Assembly: GCF_029784165.1 (NCBI RefSeq)
Contig: NC_073696.1
Span: 242,590,892 to 242,654,891, forward strand
Direction of reading: 5' to 3'
From: Wyeomyia smithii
Taxonomy: Eukaryota; Arthropoda; Insecta; Diptera; Culicidae
DNA: 64,000 nt
Below, one piece after another: positions 1 through 9,938 of this stretch. How positions within the stretch are numbered: the first letter of the stretch is position 1; every line of letters starts with the position of its first letter. The notes under the pieces are model-generated. The model was not told where the DNA came from and searched no databases. It saw only the letters and a list, made by a program, of their open reading frames with translations. The position numbers and the translations under genes were made by a program.

Positions 1-1154
1 AGCCCGAACGGCCACCAATGACCAGCCCTAAAGAGCTTCATAGTGCTTTCCGATATTTGTCAACTCACTTTCTTTTATACGCCCATGAGACGAAATATTC
101 CCCCGATAACTTTACAACACAAATTCCGAAACCGGTTCCAAGGCCTCTCGCGTTGAATCCACACGAAGATTACACAAATGACACGCGCGAAAAATACACT
201 TCTCACTGGTTCAATTAAAGTTTTTTTTCTCGTGTCTCACACCCCCAAAGACAACAAGTTGTAAAACACGTGAACGTTATTGTAATGGCTTTTCCAACTG
301 GGAAAGCCCGAAACAAGTGATCACCACTGCTGCTGCTGCTGCAACCCCGACAAGTCACCGAAACACGTGCTCGATCAAAATTAGACAACTTCACAAACCG
401 GACTGAGCTTTGAGCGCGATCGCTGCCTCCGTTTTATACCGGTGATAGATTCTACGTGCTTGCTACCCTCACATCTTGAAATCAGCGATTGCAGCAGCCT
501 TAGCAGCAACAGATGAGCTTTGGCGCGATCTGCGATCGCAGCTTGACGGTTCCATATGTTAATAGTGTACGGCCAGTGATTTTTATTTTGCTCTCGAAAC
601 TAGACGAGTATCGGGAGCCATAAATTTAGGTGGTAGAATGAGCTCTTTACCGATCTGTCTTTCACAACTATTGCATTTAGAGGTCTGTTTCTAATCCAGT
701 TTATGTCGCCTGCATATTTATTTATGTGGGTGGTAATGGAAAAAGAGAGTCTAACTATAAATCTATGTGAAGTTGGAAGATAGTAGGTAGGTTGTACTCG
801 GTTGGTACACTAAACTCATTCGTAAATCATTTAAGTTGACTATTGCTAAACACTGCTTTGCGCTGTTAACGAGTAATGTTACACGCTTACCCTGAGAACC
901 TATTCCGGTCTAGATCAAGTAATGTTGCAACCCAACTTTTAGCCTTTTTGCTACCCAATCAGTACCAGTGCATGTTTAAAAGACTCTACGATCTTATCGA
1001 GAAACGATTTTGCTGTTGCTATCATTTAAGAAAACCAAACTTAAAGGATTGGGTAATCGTCATAACACAAAAAATTAAATTTTCCTGATTTTTCTCATAC
1101 AAACTTTATTTTTCCTGTGTATGATATGTCTTCAAAGAATGATCAATGACATAA
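1..1154. other. Non-coding, nothing recognised
   Basis: No convincing coding region, RNA gene or element boundary is visible. Open frames here are 70 codons or shorter, lack recognisable domains and are what chance gives in AT-rich DNA. Confidence 0.6.
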
Positions 1155-1158
1155 TTAA

Positions 1159-1297
1159 CCCTCAGGGCCCAAATTAATTTACAAACGGACATAGAAAAAA
1201 TCACTATAAATCTTTATGAACATTTTTTAAGTATTGATTGAAACTTTTTAGATGTGTAACTGCAGCCCGTCTAAAGGCGGCACTGGGCACTAGAGGG
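1159..1297 (+). mobile_element. piggyBac-like MITE, copy A (139 bp)
   Basis: The element is flanked on both sides by TTAA (1155-1158 and 1298-1301), the target duplicated by piggyBac transposases. It starts CCCTCAGGGCCC and ends GGGCACTAGAGGG. Two further copies of 140 bp lie at 37783-37922 (opposite orientation) and 47915-48054 (same orientation). They share the ends, the centre and an internal GACGG/CCGTC pair. There is no coding capacity, so it would depend on a transposase supplied elsewhere. Confidence 0.8.
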
Positions 1298-1585
1298 TTA
1301 AGGTATTGCATGGAGTCGGCAGTAATGCACGAAACATTCAGACTATGCCTGAATTTTGAAGAAAACATTTTAAAAATATTTACACAGACCTGACCCTTTA
1401 CTTTTCATATATTATGTGAAAAAATGTCATTTTGAAGGACTCAGCACTTGACATTTTTATACATATGATATTCATAACGGTTTTTGACTGTTTTAACTTT
1501 TTTTTACATATTTGACAGTTTTTGAGATTGTAGAAATTTTAGATATATCCCGATCAAACGATTATAACAAACGGGTAACAAAAAT

Positions 1586-2177
1586 CAGAGTAGGCAGTGT
1601 GACTTTGCACTCGTATCCAAGTGAGTTTCAGAACTTGCTTGCACATTTTTTTTTCGGCAGTGATGGCATGAACTCGTGCAAAGTTGAACTGAGTAACACT
1701 TTGCCAGATTTGAATCCAACTTGAATCTGCTTCCTCTCGATAGTTTGAGTTTTTTTGCACCGCACACTCTGATCGATTGAGTTTAAATGCGTGCAATGCA
1801 TGCAGTGCACGATGTATCCAACGATGCAGGCGATGATGTGACGCGATGAGTTTTGTTTTTAGATCGAATTTATGCTTTCAAAGGACAATGCAACAAACTG
1901 TTGCAGAAGACGCGGCGCGAATTTTATCGCAATTCGATTTTCATGCATTGTTGTTATGCAGGATTCAAACTCAAATCGAACTCAAGTGTAATGCACTGTT
2001 AGTAAGGTTTACGTGCAAACCGAAAATAAATGTGCAAGCAAGTTTTAAAACTCACTTAGATACGAGTGCAAAGTCACACTGCCTACTTTGAATTTCGGTT
2101 TGCACGTGAACCCTTCTAACAGTGCATTACACTTGAGTTAGATTTGAGTTTGAATCCTGCATAACAACAATTGCGAA
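1586..2177 (-). mobile_element. hAT-like MITE, 3'-truncated copy split by a second copy
   Basis: Positions 1586-1657 are the reverse complement of the terminal 70 or so bases of the element seen whole at 31083-31516. They begin CAGAGTAGGCAGTGTG. The match resumes at 2099 and runs to about 2177, where it stops inside the element. Between the halves lies a plus-oriented copy of the same family (1658-2090). The outer copy is therefore the older one and is truncated at its far end. Confidence 0.75.
1658..2090 (+). mobile_element. hAT-like MITE inserted in a sister copy (433 bp)
   Basis: It starts CAGTGATGGCATG and ends CCTACTTTG, almost the same ends as the 434-bp copy at 31083-31516. The flanking octamers TTTTTCGG (1650-1657) and AATTTCGG (2091-2098) each differ by one base from the octamer ATTTTCGG expected in the interrupted sister copy, so they read as a decayed 8-bp target-site duplication. 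An 8-bp duplication and CAG-G type termini fit the hAT superfamily. It has no coding capacity. Confidence 0.8.
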
Positions 2178-3520
2178 ACACATTAAGTGTGTTTTTAAAG
2201 CATATTTATAACAAGATTTGTTATTAAATTAACAAAATATTGTACATTCTATTTAATTCTGATCTTTTTCTGCCTAAAACCTTACAAAACTTGCTATATT
2301 TTGTAATATTCAGTAAGTAATTTTGATAGGAATTTTGATATTTTAGCTATTAACGAGACCAAGTTTTGAACACAAGTTGATACAAAAAGTTCGTAACAAA
2401 ACATCAAGATTTGTTATAATTCTGGTATTTTTGACTGATCAGGATCTTATTTCCATAGTGTCAACCAAGGATGGAAAAACTCGTATCGCATAACAATCAT
2501 TCGGGTATTATTTCTGAACGTGCTATTTATAAGCTTTCAATCCTAGCAAACCATCGCTATTAAAAGTTACACATTCTCAAGCTTGCAACAGACAACTTAG
2601 AGCAAAGAAATATATGGTAGCTTTCTTTGATGATTTTGTTTCAATATTGCCTGCTTTAGGCGGAGCGAGCAACATATAGCGAGTGTTTCACGAAAGAATC
2701 GTAAACGATTGCACTCAAGCGATCGCAATGATTCTTTCAAATGTTGGTTGCTTGTAGGCGTAATTCGGCTACTCCACGTCGTGCTTTCACCGTGATATAC
2801 CACGATGATTCTTGGTGATTTCAAGTATCAGATGCTAATGCACCATGCTACAATTTCCGTAAGCATTGATGATACCTATTTGCTCCGGCAAGCAAACAAT
2901 TGAACGCAATCTAACGTTTATTTGGATTCATAATTTTGTACCACTGGCGATAATATCTCAAAGCTTCTCGCGATAATGTTAAATGCAAGTGAACTTGGAT
3001 ACAATAAATACTATCGTGTTTGAATCATTCAGTCTCCTTCTATGGTATTCGGAACTCTTAGAAGCGAAAAACAATCAGCAGCGTTTCTATGGAAAACTTG
3101 TACGCGAGTGGAAATAGTTGAACGATAACTGATAAATCAAAGAACACATTTGCATGAAAAATTGCTAGTGAGTGAACTTTTCCATGCTTGGTGTCAACAT
3201 TGTTGACGTTCTTGATATTTTTGATTCTTCGTCATTCTATTATATTTTACGTTTGTATATATTTCCAATTTTTTACTTTTCTTATTTGTCGTTTTCCTCA
3301 ATACTTGTCATTTTCTACAATTTTGAACCTTTTACATTGCAATGTCTTAACATCTCTTAACGTTTTGATATTTAATTTTTTGACATGTTGTTACTTTTTT
3401 TTTTTACTTTGGAGATTTAAATTTTCGCAAGTTTGATTTTTTCCCTTATTAAGTTTTTGATATTTTTGCCATTTACAAAATATTTGATATTTTTGGCGTT
3501 TTCTGATAACACTTTTCAAC
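2178..3520. other. AT-rich non-coding DNA
   Basis: I see no gene or delimited element. The stretch from about 3190 to 3480 is T-rich, and its two overlapping open frames (3172-3360, 3188-3436) are low-complexity artefacts. Confidence 0.55.
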
Positions 3521-3698
3521 AAAAGTTTTGCCCCAGGACTCAAACTGGAAAAATATGAAGGATTATAGCTTTGTAACCTTTCCTGTGAATTTTAGTGCCC
3601 GTAGCCAGCTCGAAGGTGCGTCAAAAGGCCGCAGAGTAAATTCTCGCCAGGTTCGTCGCTTCTACGCTTGCTTTTAAACTCACAGGAATGTTTAATTT

Positions 3699-4964
3699 TT
3701 GCTTGAAACTCTTGTAAACAAAGTTTTATTTCATGAAGTTAAAAATCACATTTCGTGCGACCAACATGGATTTTTCGCTGGAAGATCAACAGTTACTAAT
3801 TTAACGGAATTTAAGTCATTCTGCTTAAGAAATATGGAGAAAGGAGCCCAAATAGACACCATATACACAGATTTGAAAGCTGCATTCTATCGCGTTGATC
3901 ATAATTTGCTTCTTGCAAAGATTGAATGGATGGGAGATGCACCCAATTTCGTTAACTGGGTTAAATCATACTTGATAGATCGCCGATTGTCTGTGAAGAT
4001 TGGAGCCGCTCAGTCTGACTATTTTACAAATCTCTCTGGTGTTCCACAGGGCAGCAACCTTGGCCCGCTGCTTTTCTTTTTATTTTTCAACGATGTGTGC
4101 ACGATACTTCCGCGAGGGTGTCGACTTCTGTATGCAGATGATTTGAAAATCTATCTCATCATTAAATCAATCGACGACTGTAGAGAGCTTCAAAAACTTG
4201 TTGACATTTTCACTGAATGGTGTAGAATTAACGAGCTAATCATCAGTACGAACAAATGCTCTGTGATCTCATTTACTCGTAGAAAAAATATGATTAGCTG
4301 GAACAACAACATTGGAGGCGAACAGGTAGAGAGAGTGTGTGTGATCAAAGACCTTGGAGTGCATCTTGATACGACGCTCTCCTTTAGGGAGCACTATTCC
4401 GCTGTGATAGCTAAAGCTAATCGTAATCTAGGGTTTATAATCAGGATCTCCAAAGAATTTACAGACCCTTATTGTCTTCGTGCGCTTTACTACTCGCTGG
4501 TCAGATCTGTGTTGGAGTATGCTGCTGTGGTATGGAGTCCGTATGTTGATGTCTGGACATCAAGGATTGAAGCAGTTCAGTCACGTTTTGTACGTTATGC
4601 ACTTAGGTTTCTTCCATGGAGTAATCCCAATGAACTGCCTCCCTATAAAAATCGTTGCCGTCTTCTGAGAATGGACACGTTGGAAAGGAGGCGTAAACTG
4701 GAAAGAGTATTGTTCATACAAAAACTGCTAACTGGAAGTATTGATTCAGCTCGTATTCTAGCGCATGTTATTGTGAATGTTCCACCGCGTAATCTAAAAG
4801 GTTTTGATTTTATCAGGTTAGATCTTAGACGCACCGAATATGGTCAGAATGAACCTTTACGTGTAATGTGCTCTTTATTTAACAATGTGTACACCTTATT
4901 TGACTTTTCTCTGAGTACAAATAGTTTTAGACAACGCTTATTGCGCACAAACGTGTTTGTTTAG
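3699..4964 (+). CDS. Non-LTR retrotransposon reverse transcriptase, 5'-truncated
   Basis: An uninterrupted frame of 421 codons encodes the fingers-to-C-terminus part of a LINE reverse transcriptase. Visible motifs in order are QHGFFAGRST, YTDLKAAFYRVDH with the first catalytic Asp, SGVPQGSNLGPLLF, and the catalytic LLYADDLKIYL. The downstream LEYAAVVWSPY and RFVRYALRFLPW blocks are typical of jockey-superfamily LINEs. The endonuclease, ORF1 and the start of the RT are missing. The frame opens at a TTG inside the RT, so this is a dead-on-arrival 5' truncation rather than a real start. It is followed by a short 3' region and a long TAA repeat that serves as tail. Absence of stops over 1.26 kb suggests a fairly recent insertion. 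The clade is not certain. Confidence 0.9.
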   Translation: MLETLVNKVLFHEVKNHISCDQHGFFAGRSTVTNLTEFKSFCLRNMEKGAQIDTIYTDLKAAFYRVDHNLLLAKIEWMGDAPNFVNWVKSYLIDRRLSVKIGAAQSDYFTNLSGVPQGSNLGPLLFFLFFNDVCTILPRGCRLLYADDLKIYLIIKSIDDCRELQKLVDIFTEWCRINELIISTNKCSVISFTRRKNMISWNNNIGGEQVERVCVIKDLGVHLDTTLSFREHYSAVIAKANRNLGFIIRISKEFTDPYCLRALYYSLVRSVLEYAAVVWSPYVDVWTSRIEAVQSRFVRYALRFLPWSNPNELPPYKNRCRLLRMDTLERRRKLERVLFIQKLLTGSIDSARILAHVIVNVPPRNLKGFDFIRLDLRRTEYGQNEPLRVMCSLFNNVYTLFDFSLSTNSFRQRLLRTNVFV

Positions 4965-5010
4965 TTTAAGTCATATTCATGTAGACCCTGATGTCAGATG
5001 AATGCAAATT

Positions 5011-5040
5011 ATAAATAATAATAATAATAATAATAATAAT

Positions 5041-5133
<93 letters not shown>
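5011..5133 (+). repeat. (TAA)n tail / microsatellite
   Basis: About 120 bp of nearly pure TAA units with one TTA-type interruption near 5040. It abuts the LINE 3' end and is best explained as the tail of that element, later expanded by slippage. Confidence 0.9.
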
Positions 5134-5230
5134 CTATAACCTTTAAATTTTTCCCGAGCCATTGGCATCCCTACACCGAGTAACAGTTAATGACAATTAA
5201 CTCATGTCCTGGGCTCAAACTCATTTGTGC

Positions 5231-5340
5231 CCACTGTCAGCTGTCAGATAAAGGTGTATGTAAAGTAGCGGTGATATGTTATCTCGTTTACACATACGTA
5301 GAGATGTTCACCCTTGAAACATGGTGCGATGCCATTGGGC
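5231..5340 (+). repeat. Dispersed repeat shared with 23150-23255
   Basis: The stretch holds AGTAGCGGTGAT, CTCGTTTACACAT and ATGTTCACCCTTGAAACATG in the same order as 23150-23255 (GTGGCGGTGATCTCGTGTAC and GTTAGCCCTTGTAACATG). No ends were defined, so the family is unnamed. Confidence 0.6.
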
Positions 5341-5488
5341 TGATTTTTCCAGTTGGCGCTCTGGGGCAAAATTTTTTGCTTATTTTTTCATTTACACACA
5401 CTTCAGTTACATTTATATAACGAATTGATTTTTTAAAGCATTAAGCATTAAAGCATTAAAATGACAAATATAACATTTTTTACATTTT

Positions 5489-5727
5489 TTATTTAAGCCG
5501 TTACATATTTTATTTCCATTTTATGTCAACCTCCATCAAAATGTTGAAAATTTGAAGTGAAAAAAAAATTCAAGCCAAATTTTCAATATTATTGGTTTTT
5601 TGACAATTAAGCAACAAACAAGTCCAGTGACAGCGAGAGTGTTGACAAAAGGCATGCCAAATGATTGATAATAATAATAACGTGTTATTTTTCAACATTC
5701 ATTTGCATGCAAGCTACAAACGTCGTA
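5489..5727 (-). repeat. Dispersed repeat, inverted copy at 55596-55865
   Basis: GCAACAAACAAGTCCAGTGA, GACAGCGAGAGTGT and TTATTTTTCAACATT here occur in the same order in the reverse complement of 55596-55865. Nearby GCCGTTACA and CATTTTATGTCA blocks also match. This is one family in two orientations. Its superfamily is unknown. Confidence 0.7.
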
Positions 5728-6091
5728 TCTTGCGTACAAAAATTTAGCACTTAAACTGATGAATTCTTTTCTGATTATTTTGTTCAAAAGATTTTTTTTT
5801 TTAAATCAACAGGGTGTCACCGTGATGGTGATACACTTTATTTATGCCATTAAATTGAAACAGATAAATTTTTCTTCTCTAGTTCAATTTTAATTTTCAT
5901 GGTGGAATAGTTAAGTTACAAGTGAATTATGTCAATTCAACTCTTTCACCTTTGCATTTGGTTACGCCCGCAAACGCTTCTCAAAATTATCACAGCCGTA
6001 CGCACGATTTCGATCGGCATTTCTTTCCACCAAACGGTTCCTAAAAGTGCCCAAAGTCATATGTTTTATGTCACCCAGTTTTCCCAGCCTC

Positions 6092-6810
6092 AAATTCTGA
6101 AGTCCAGTGGGTTCAAATCAGGAGAGGATAAGGGGCCATCCACATACCACGTGAACAGCTTTGGGGGGGGGGGGGGGGGGTGTGGCAAATGTCCACGGTC
6201 CAAACAATTTTTTTAGTATTTATATGGACAGTTGTCAACGGAGAAGGAGGGAGGGGGGGGGGTTTAAAATCGTTAAAAATCTGTCCATATGGTATGTGGA
6301 TGGCCCCTAAGTGCCATTCAGCAGTACTGATGAAACACGGAAAATTTTCGTTGCACTGCTTCTTTTGGCGGGTTTCAATTGCACCACTTCTGAATAACCA
6401 ATGCTTGATGCGTTGGCGCCGTATCTTGTTTGAGCAAAAATTTTCTTCTCAAAATAATTCCTTGGCACAAGGCAGCGAATGGTCTTGGATGATGTGTTAT
6501 AGATAGTACTCTTTGATAATTTTAACACCCTTGTCGATAAATAGCAGTGTCATCTTTCTTCTGTTAGATATTGCTCTTCAAACCAACACAACTGAAGCAT
6601 TCTGGAATCGTTCCATTCCTGTTTTCTTGGCAGGAATATCAGGAAGACAGGCTCCATACAAACAAATATTCTGCTTGTTCAAAACAGCCTTCAACATAAA
6701 CAACACTGTAGTCCGCACATTTCAATTTTTTCCACGTTTTCTGCTTGGGGACAACCGTGTCATTTTCTTCGAATCATTTGATGGTATGTTGCTCATTCAT
6801 GTAAGATAAA
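6092..6810 (-). pseudogene. Degenerate Tc1/mariner-like transposase
   Basis: The minus strand from about 6810 to 6310 gives broken frames with a basic N-terminal region (for example near IIKEYY and CAKELF, then LVPRNYFEKK), consistent with a transposase DNA-binding part. After the MITE at 6132-6307 the frame resumes as LSSPDLNPLDF and then stops. The central catalytic region is deleted and several stops are present. Assignment rests on the SPDLNPLDF motif and the flanking inverted ends. No activity is possible. Confidence 0.5.
6132..6307. mobile_element. Harbinger-like MITE (176 bp) with poly-G tracts
   Basis: The 27-bp terminal inverted repeats start GGGGCCATCCACATACCA and differ at 3 positions. 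They are flanked by the 3-bp duplication TAA (6129-6131 and 6308-6310). A 3-bp TWA duplication with G-rich ends fits PIF/Harbinger. The interior has an 18-base G run (6163-6180) and a 10-base G run (6253-6262). One end of the same family recurs at 53776-53802. There is no coding capacity. Confidence 0.8.
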
Positions 6811-6939
6811 AAAATTTCGATTTGTCCTCTACTTGAATCCATTGCAATTTTCTTCTGAAAAAATTTAAACACTACCTTAAACTTACAAGTGAACTATGAA
6901 CATGTGTCGCAGTCAAAACAAGCACAGCTAATTTATAGG

Positions 6940-7221
6940 TGACAGTTTCTAATAAGAAGCGTTGCTTCAATATTAGGAGGCTGTCAGTGGTCAATGCAAT
7001 TATAGCACTGCAAAGTTAGCTCTCACGCTATAAAAATAATAAAATTTGTCACAACGTAGGGTACACAGCGGCTAGAAATTAAGATACGGTCTCTTTCCCA
7101 TCGAGACGCGAAGCGGTTCGGATCTCAAATAAAAGTTGTTCTCAGTGATCGTTAGTTTAATTTAAATCCTGTGTGGTGCTTAACGAGAACAAAACCGAAA
7201 ACCCCGATTCTGCTCTGAACA
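6940..7221 (+). repeat. 5' LTR of BEL/Pao element
   Basis: 282 bp, TG...CA. It opens with a 47-base imperfect hairpin (6940-6986) built from TGACAG/CTGTCA, CTAATA/TATTAG and GAAGC/GCTTC. It contains CTATAAAAATA (7028-7038), a likely TATA element, and AATAAA near 7124 as a polyadenylation signal. It differs from the 3' LTR at two positions near 7102-7104 and one near 7192. Confidence 0.95.
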
Positions 7222-7239
7222 TTGGTGCCGTGACCAGGA
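7222..7239 (+). other. Candidate primer-binding site
   Basis: TTGGTGCCGTGACCAGGA follows the 5' LTR directly, as expected for a tRNA primer site in BEL/Pao elements. I did not assign the tRNA. Confidence 0.6.
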
Positions 7240-7628
7240 TTGGTTTTCGGCTTTTGAAATTAAGTGTCTTATCCCGCGTTATCTACTCGCTGCTGTGATA
7301 CCGCATTTGCGATTGCCGCCTAATTGATGCTTGAATAGAAATTTACGAGCTCCGATATTCTACGCGCAATCTTCTGCGACCACATGTTCCTCGGACGGAT
7401 CCTTGCCCAGCCGAAGCACGTTTAAGCAGGAATTTCGAAGGTTGCTACTGCACTTCTGGTATCAACAGATCGACGCTCAACTGCAAATCCAGTTTCATCG
7501 AATAATTAAATACAAGGCATTAAACTAGCCTTGAGAAGGTTAGTACCGCTCCAACTACTTTATATTCCCCTTTCGGTGCTTCCGTGCTCTCTCATTCTCC
7601 GTCTAGTGTCGGCGATTCGGTGTCCAAA

Positions 7629-9938
7629 ATGGCAGACGAGCGTACAAAGCAGCAGTTTATCAATCGGCGAACAACTCTTGTCGCGTCACTAGGAAGAGCG
7701 GAGCAGTTTGTCGAAAATTATGCTGCGGAACGGGATGCAGGTCAAGTGCAACTACGACTCGAAAATCTTGATACCGTGTGGATGGGACTGGAGGATGTAC
7801 AAACACAGCTTGAGGACTTGGAGGATACTAATGAAGGTATGGTCCTAAATCTCCAATTTCGTTCCCACTATGAAATCCATTTTTTCCAAATAAAGGCGGC
7901 TTGGCAATCCCATTTCTATAAGGCTAATCCTTCTACCGGCGCATTCCCACAGTCTGCATATTCTGGGCTTTCAGCAATTAAACTGCCAGTTATTTCGTTA
8001 CCTGAATTTGATGGGGACTATAACCAGTGGCTGGCCTTCCACGATACGTTCGTTGCGTTGATTTACGACAACACAGAAGTCCCCGAAATCCAAAAATTCC
8101 ACTATCTTAGAGCCGCTGTGAAAGGAGAGGCAGCTCAGCTTATTGAATCCATAGGTATCAGTGCCGCTAACTACTGTATTGCCTGGCAAACTCTTGTGTC
8201 GCGTTATGCCAATGATTATCTTCTTAAAAAGCGCCACGTTCAAGCGCTTTTAGATTGCCCCCGAATGAAAACCGAATCCGCTACTGCATTGCATACTGTC
8301 GTTGATGATTTCGTACGCCATACCAAAACCCTGCGTCAGCTTGGAGAGCCCATTGACGCATGGAGCACCATGTTGGAACACTTGCTTTGCCAACGTCTCG
8401 ATGATGGTACCCTTAAAGCTTGGGAAGTATTCGCTACTACGGCTGACAATCCGGACTTCAACTGTTTAATCGACTTTTTGCAAAGACGCGTCCGCGTGTT
8501 AGAGTCGATGACCGTTAACCATCAAGCTCTTTTACTGTCCAGCAATCAGCTGTCCAATAATCAGCCGCCCGCATTTCGCCGCTCGTCGTTTAATAGAATT
8601 GCTACCCATGCTGTGACTGAAACCAATCAGTATAAATGTCATTCATGTGATCAGCACCATTTGTTATTCCAGTGTCCACACTTTGGAACAATGTCCCTCT
8701 CCGATCGTTTAAATCTCGTTAATGATCTGCACCTTTGTCATAATTGCTTCAGACAGAACCACATTGCTCGCAACTGTCAGTCAAAATTTTCCTGTCGTCA
8801 TTGCAAGAGGAGGCACCATTCGTTGTTACATCCAGGCTATCATCCAACCACCGATGAACAGATAACTACTACATCCCGGGCAATGGCCATTCCTACACAA
8901 AACGACCAGCATTCAACGGACTCGGTCCTTCATCAACCAGCAACGACATCTCATGCCACCGCTTATCCATCTTGTGCTCTTTCTTCCAAACCCAGTTCTG
9001 ATGCAAACGTATTGCTCTCAACAGTTATTGTATTGGTTCTCGATTCGAATGGCCAAGCGCACCCTGCCCGAGCTTTGCTAGATAACGGATCGCAGTCAAA
9101 TATTATAAGCGAAAGGTTGTGCCAAATGTTGCGTTTGAAACGCAGGAAAATCAATATTCCTATTTCTGGTGTGGGCCAATCCTCGTGTAGCGTTCGTCAC
9201 GCTGTTAAAACCAACATTAAATCCAGAATGAATGATTTCGCAATTGATTTGGAATGTCTTGTTATGCCTCGTATCACTATTGACTTACCTGCAACGATCT
9301 TACCTAGGGACAATTGGCATGTACCTCAACACCTCTTTTTGGCCGACCCAACATTCGATAAAACTGGTGCTATCGATTTATTGCTCGGTGCAGAACACTT
9401 TTTCACCTTCATTAATTCGGGAAACAAAATTGAATGCTTAGGAAAGCCAACCTTAATAGAGAGCGTTTTTGGGTGGATCGTCACCGGCAGGCAGCAAGTG
9501 GGGCTCGTTTCGCACCCTGTGCTTTGTCATCTCACGATAAACGATAGCCTTTCTGAAGCTCTGGAGCAGTTCTGGCGCATCGAAGAAATTGAAGGCAAGC
9601 GACTTCACTCCCCCGAACAACAGCAATGTGAATCCCACTACACCAAAAATGTATCCCGTACGAGCGAGGGCAGATACGTGGTGCGATTGCCCCGTCAATC
9701 AAATTTTGACCACATGATAGGGGAATCCAAAACAACAGCCTTACGGCGGTTTCGCTACCTTGAGAAAAGATTATCCCGAGATCCTGATATGAAAAGACAA
9801 TACCATCTCTTTATGTCCGAGTACCTAACGCTAGGGCATATGAGACAAGTCTCTACAAAAGAATGTGAACCAGAGCATGTGTATTATTTACCGCATCATG
9901 CCGTCTTGAAAGAATCCAGTACAACGACAATCTGCTAG
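7629..9938 (+). pseudogene. BEL/Pao gag and protease segment of the polyprotein
   Basis: The in-frame ATG at 7629 gives 769 codons up to a TAG at 9936. The first third contains the PEFDGDYNQWLAF block of the BEL gag-associated domain (DUF1759-like) near nt 8000. Cysteine-histidine knuckles CHSCDQHHLLFQC and CHNCFRQNHIARNC follow at about 8637-8790, with a CRHCKRRHH cluster. The retropepsin-like protease site is ALLDNGSQ near nt 9075, the Asn-for-Thr/Ser form often seen in this superfamily. The frame stops just before the reverse transcriptase because bases are missing near 9930. In an intact element this would be one continuous gag-pol. Confidence 0.9.

Larger units (their letters stand above)
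3525..5372 (+). mobile_element. Small inverted-repeat element hosting a LINE
   Basis: The left end (about 3525-3548) reads GTTTTGCCCCAGGACTC. The right end (about 5350-5372) is its imperfect inverse, ending CTCTGGGGCAAAATTTT. A related uninterrupted copy is at about 38368-38635. Both copies share, in order, GATTATA, a GTGCCC motif, GGCCGCAGAGT and GTCGCTTCTACG. In this copy a LINE with its (TAA)n tail occupies about 3690-5133. No target duplication was established for the host element. Confidence 0.5.
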
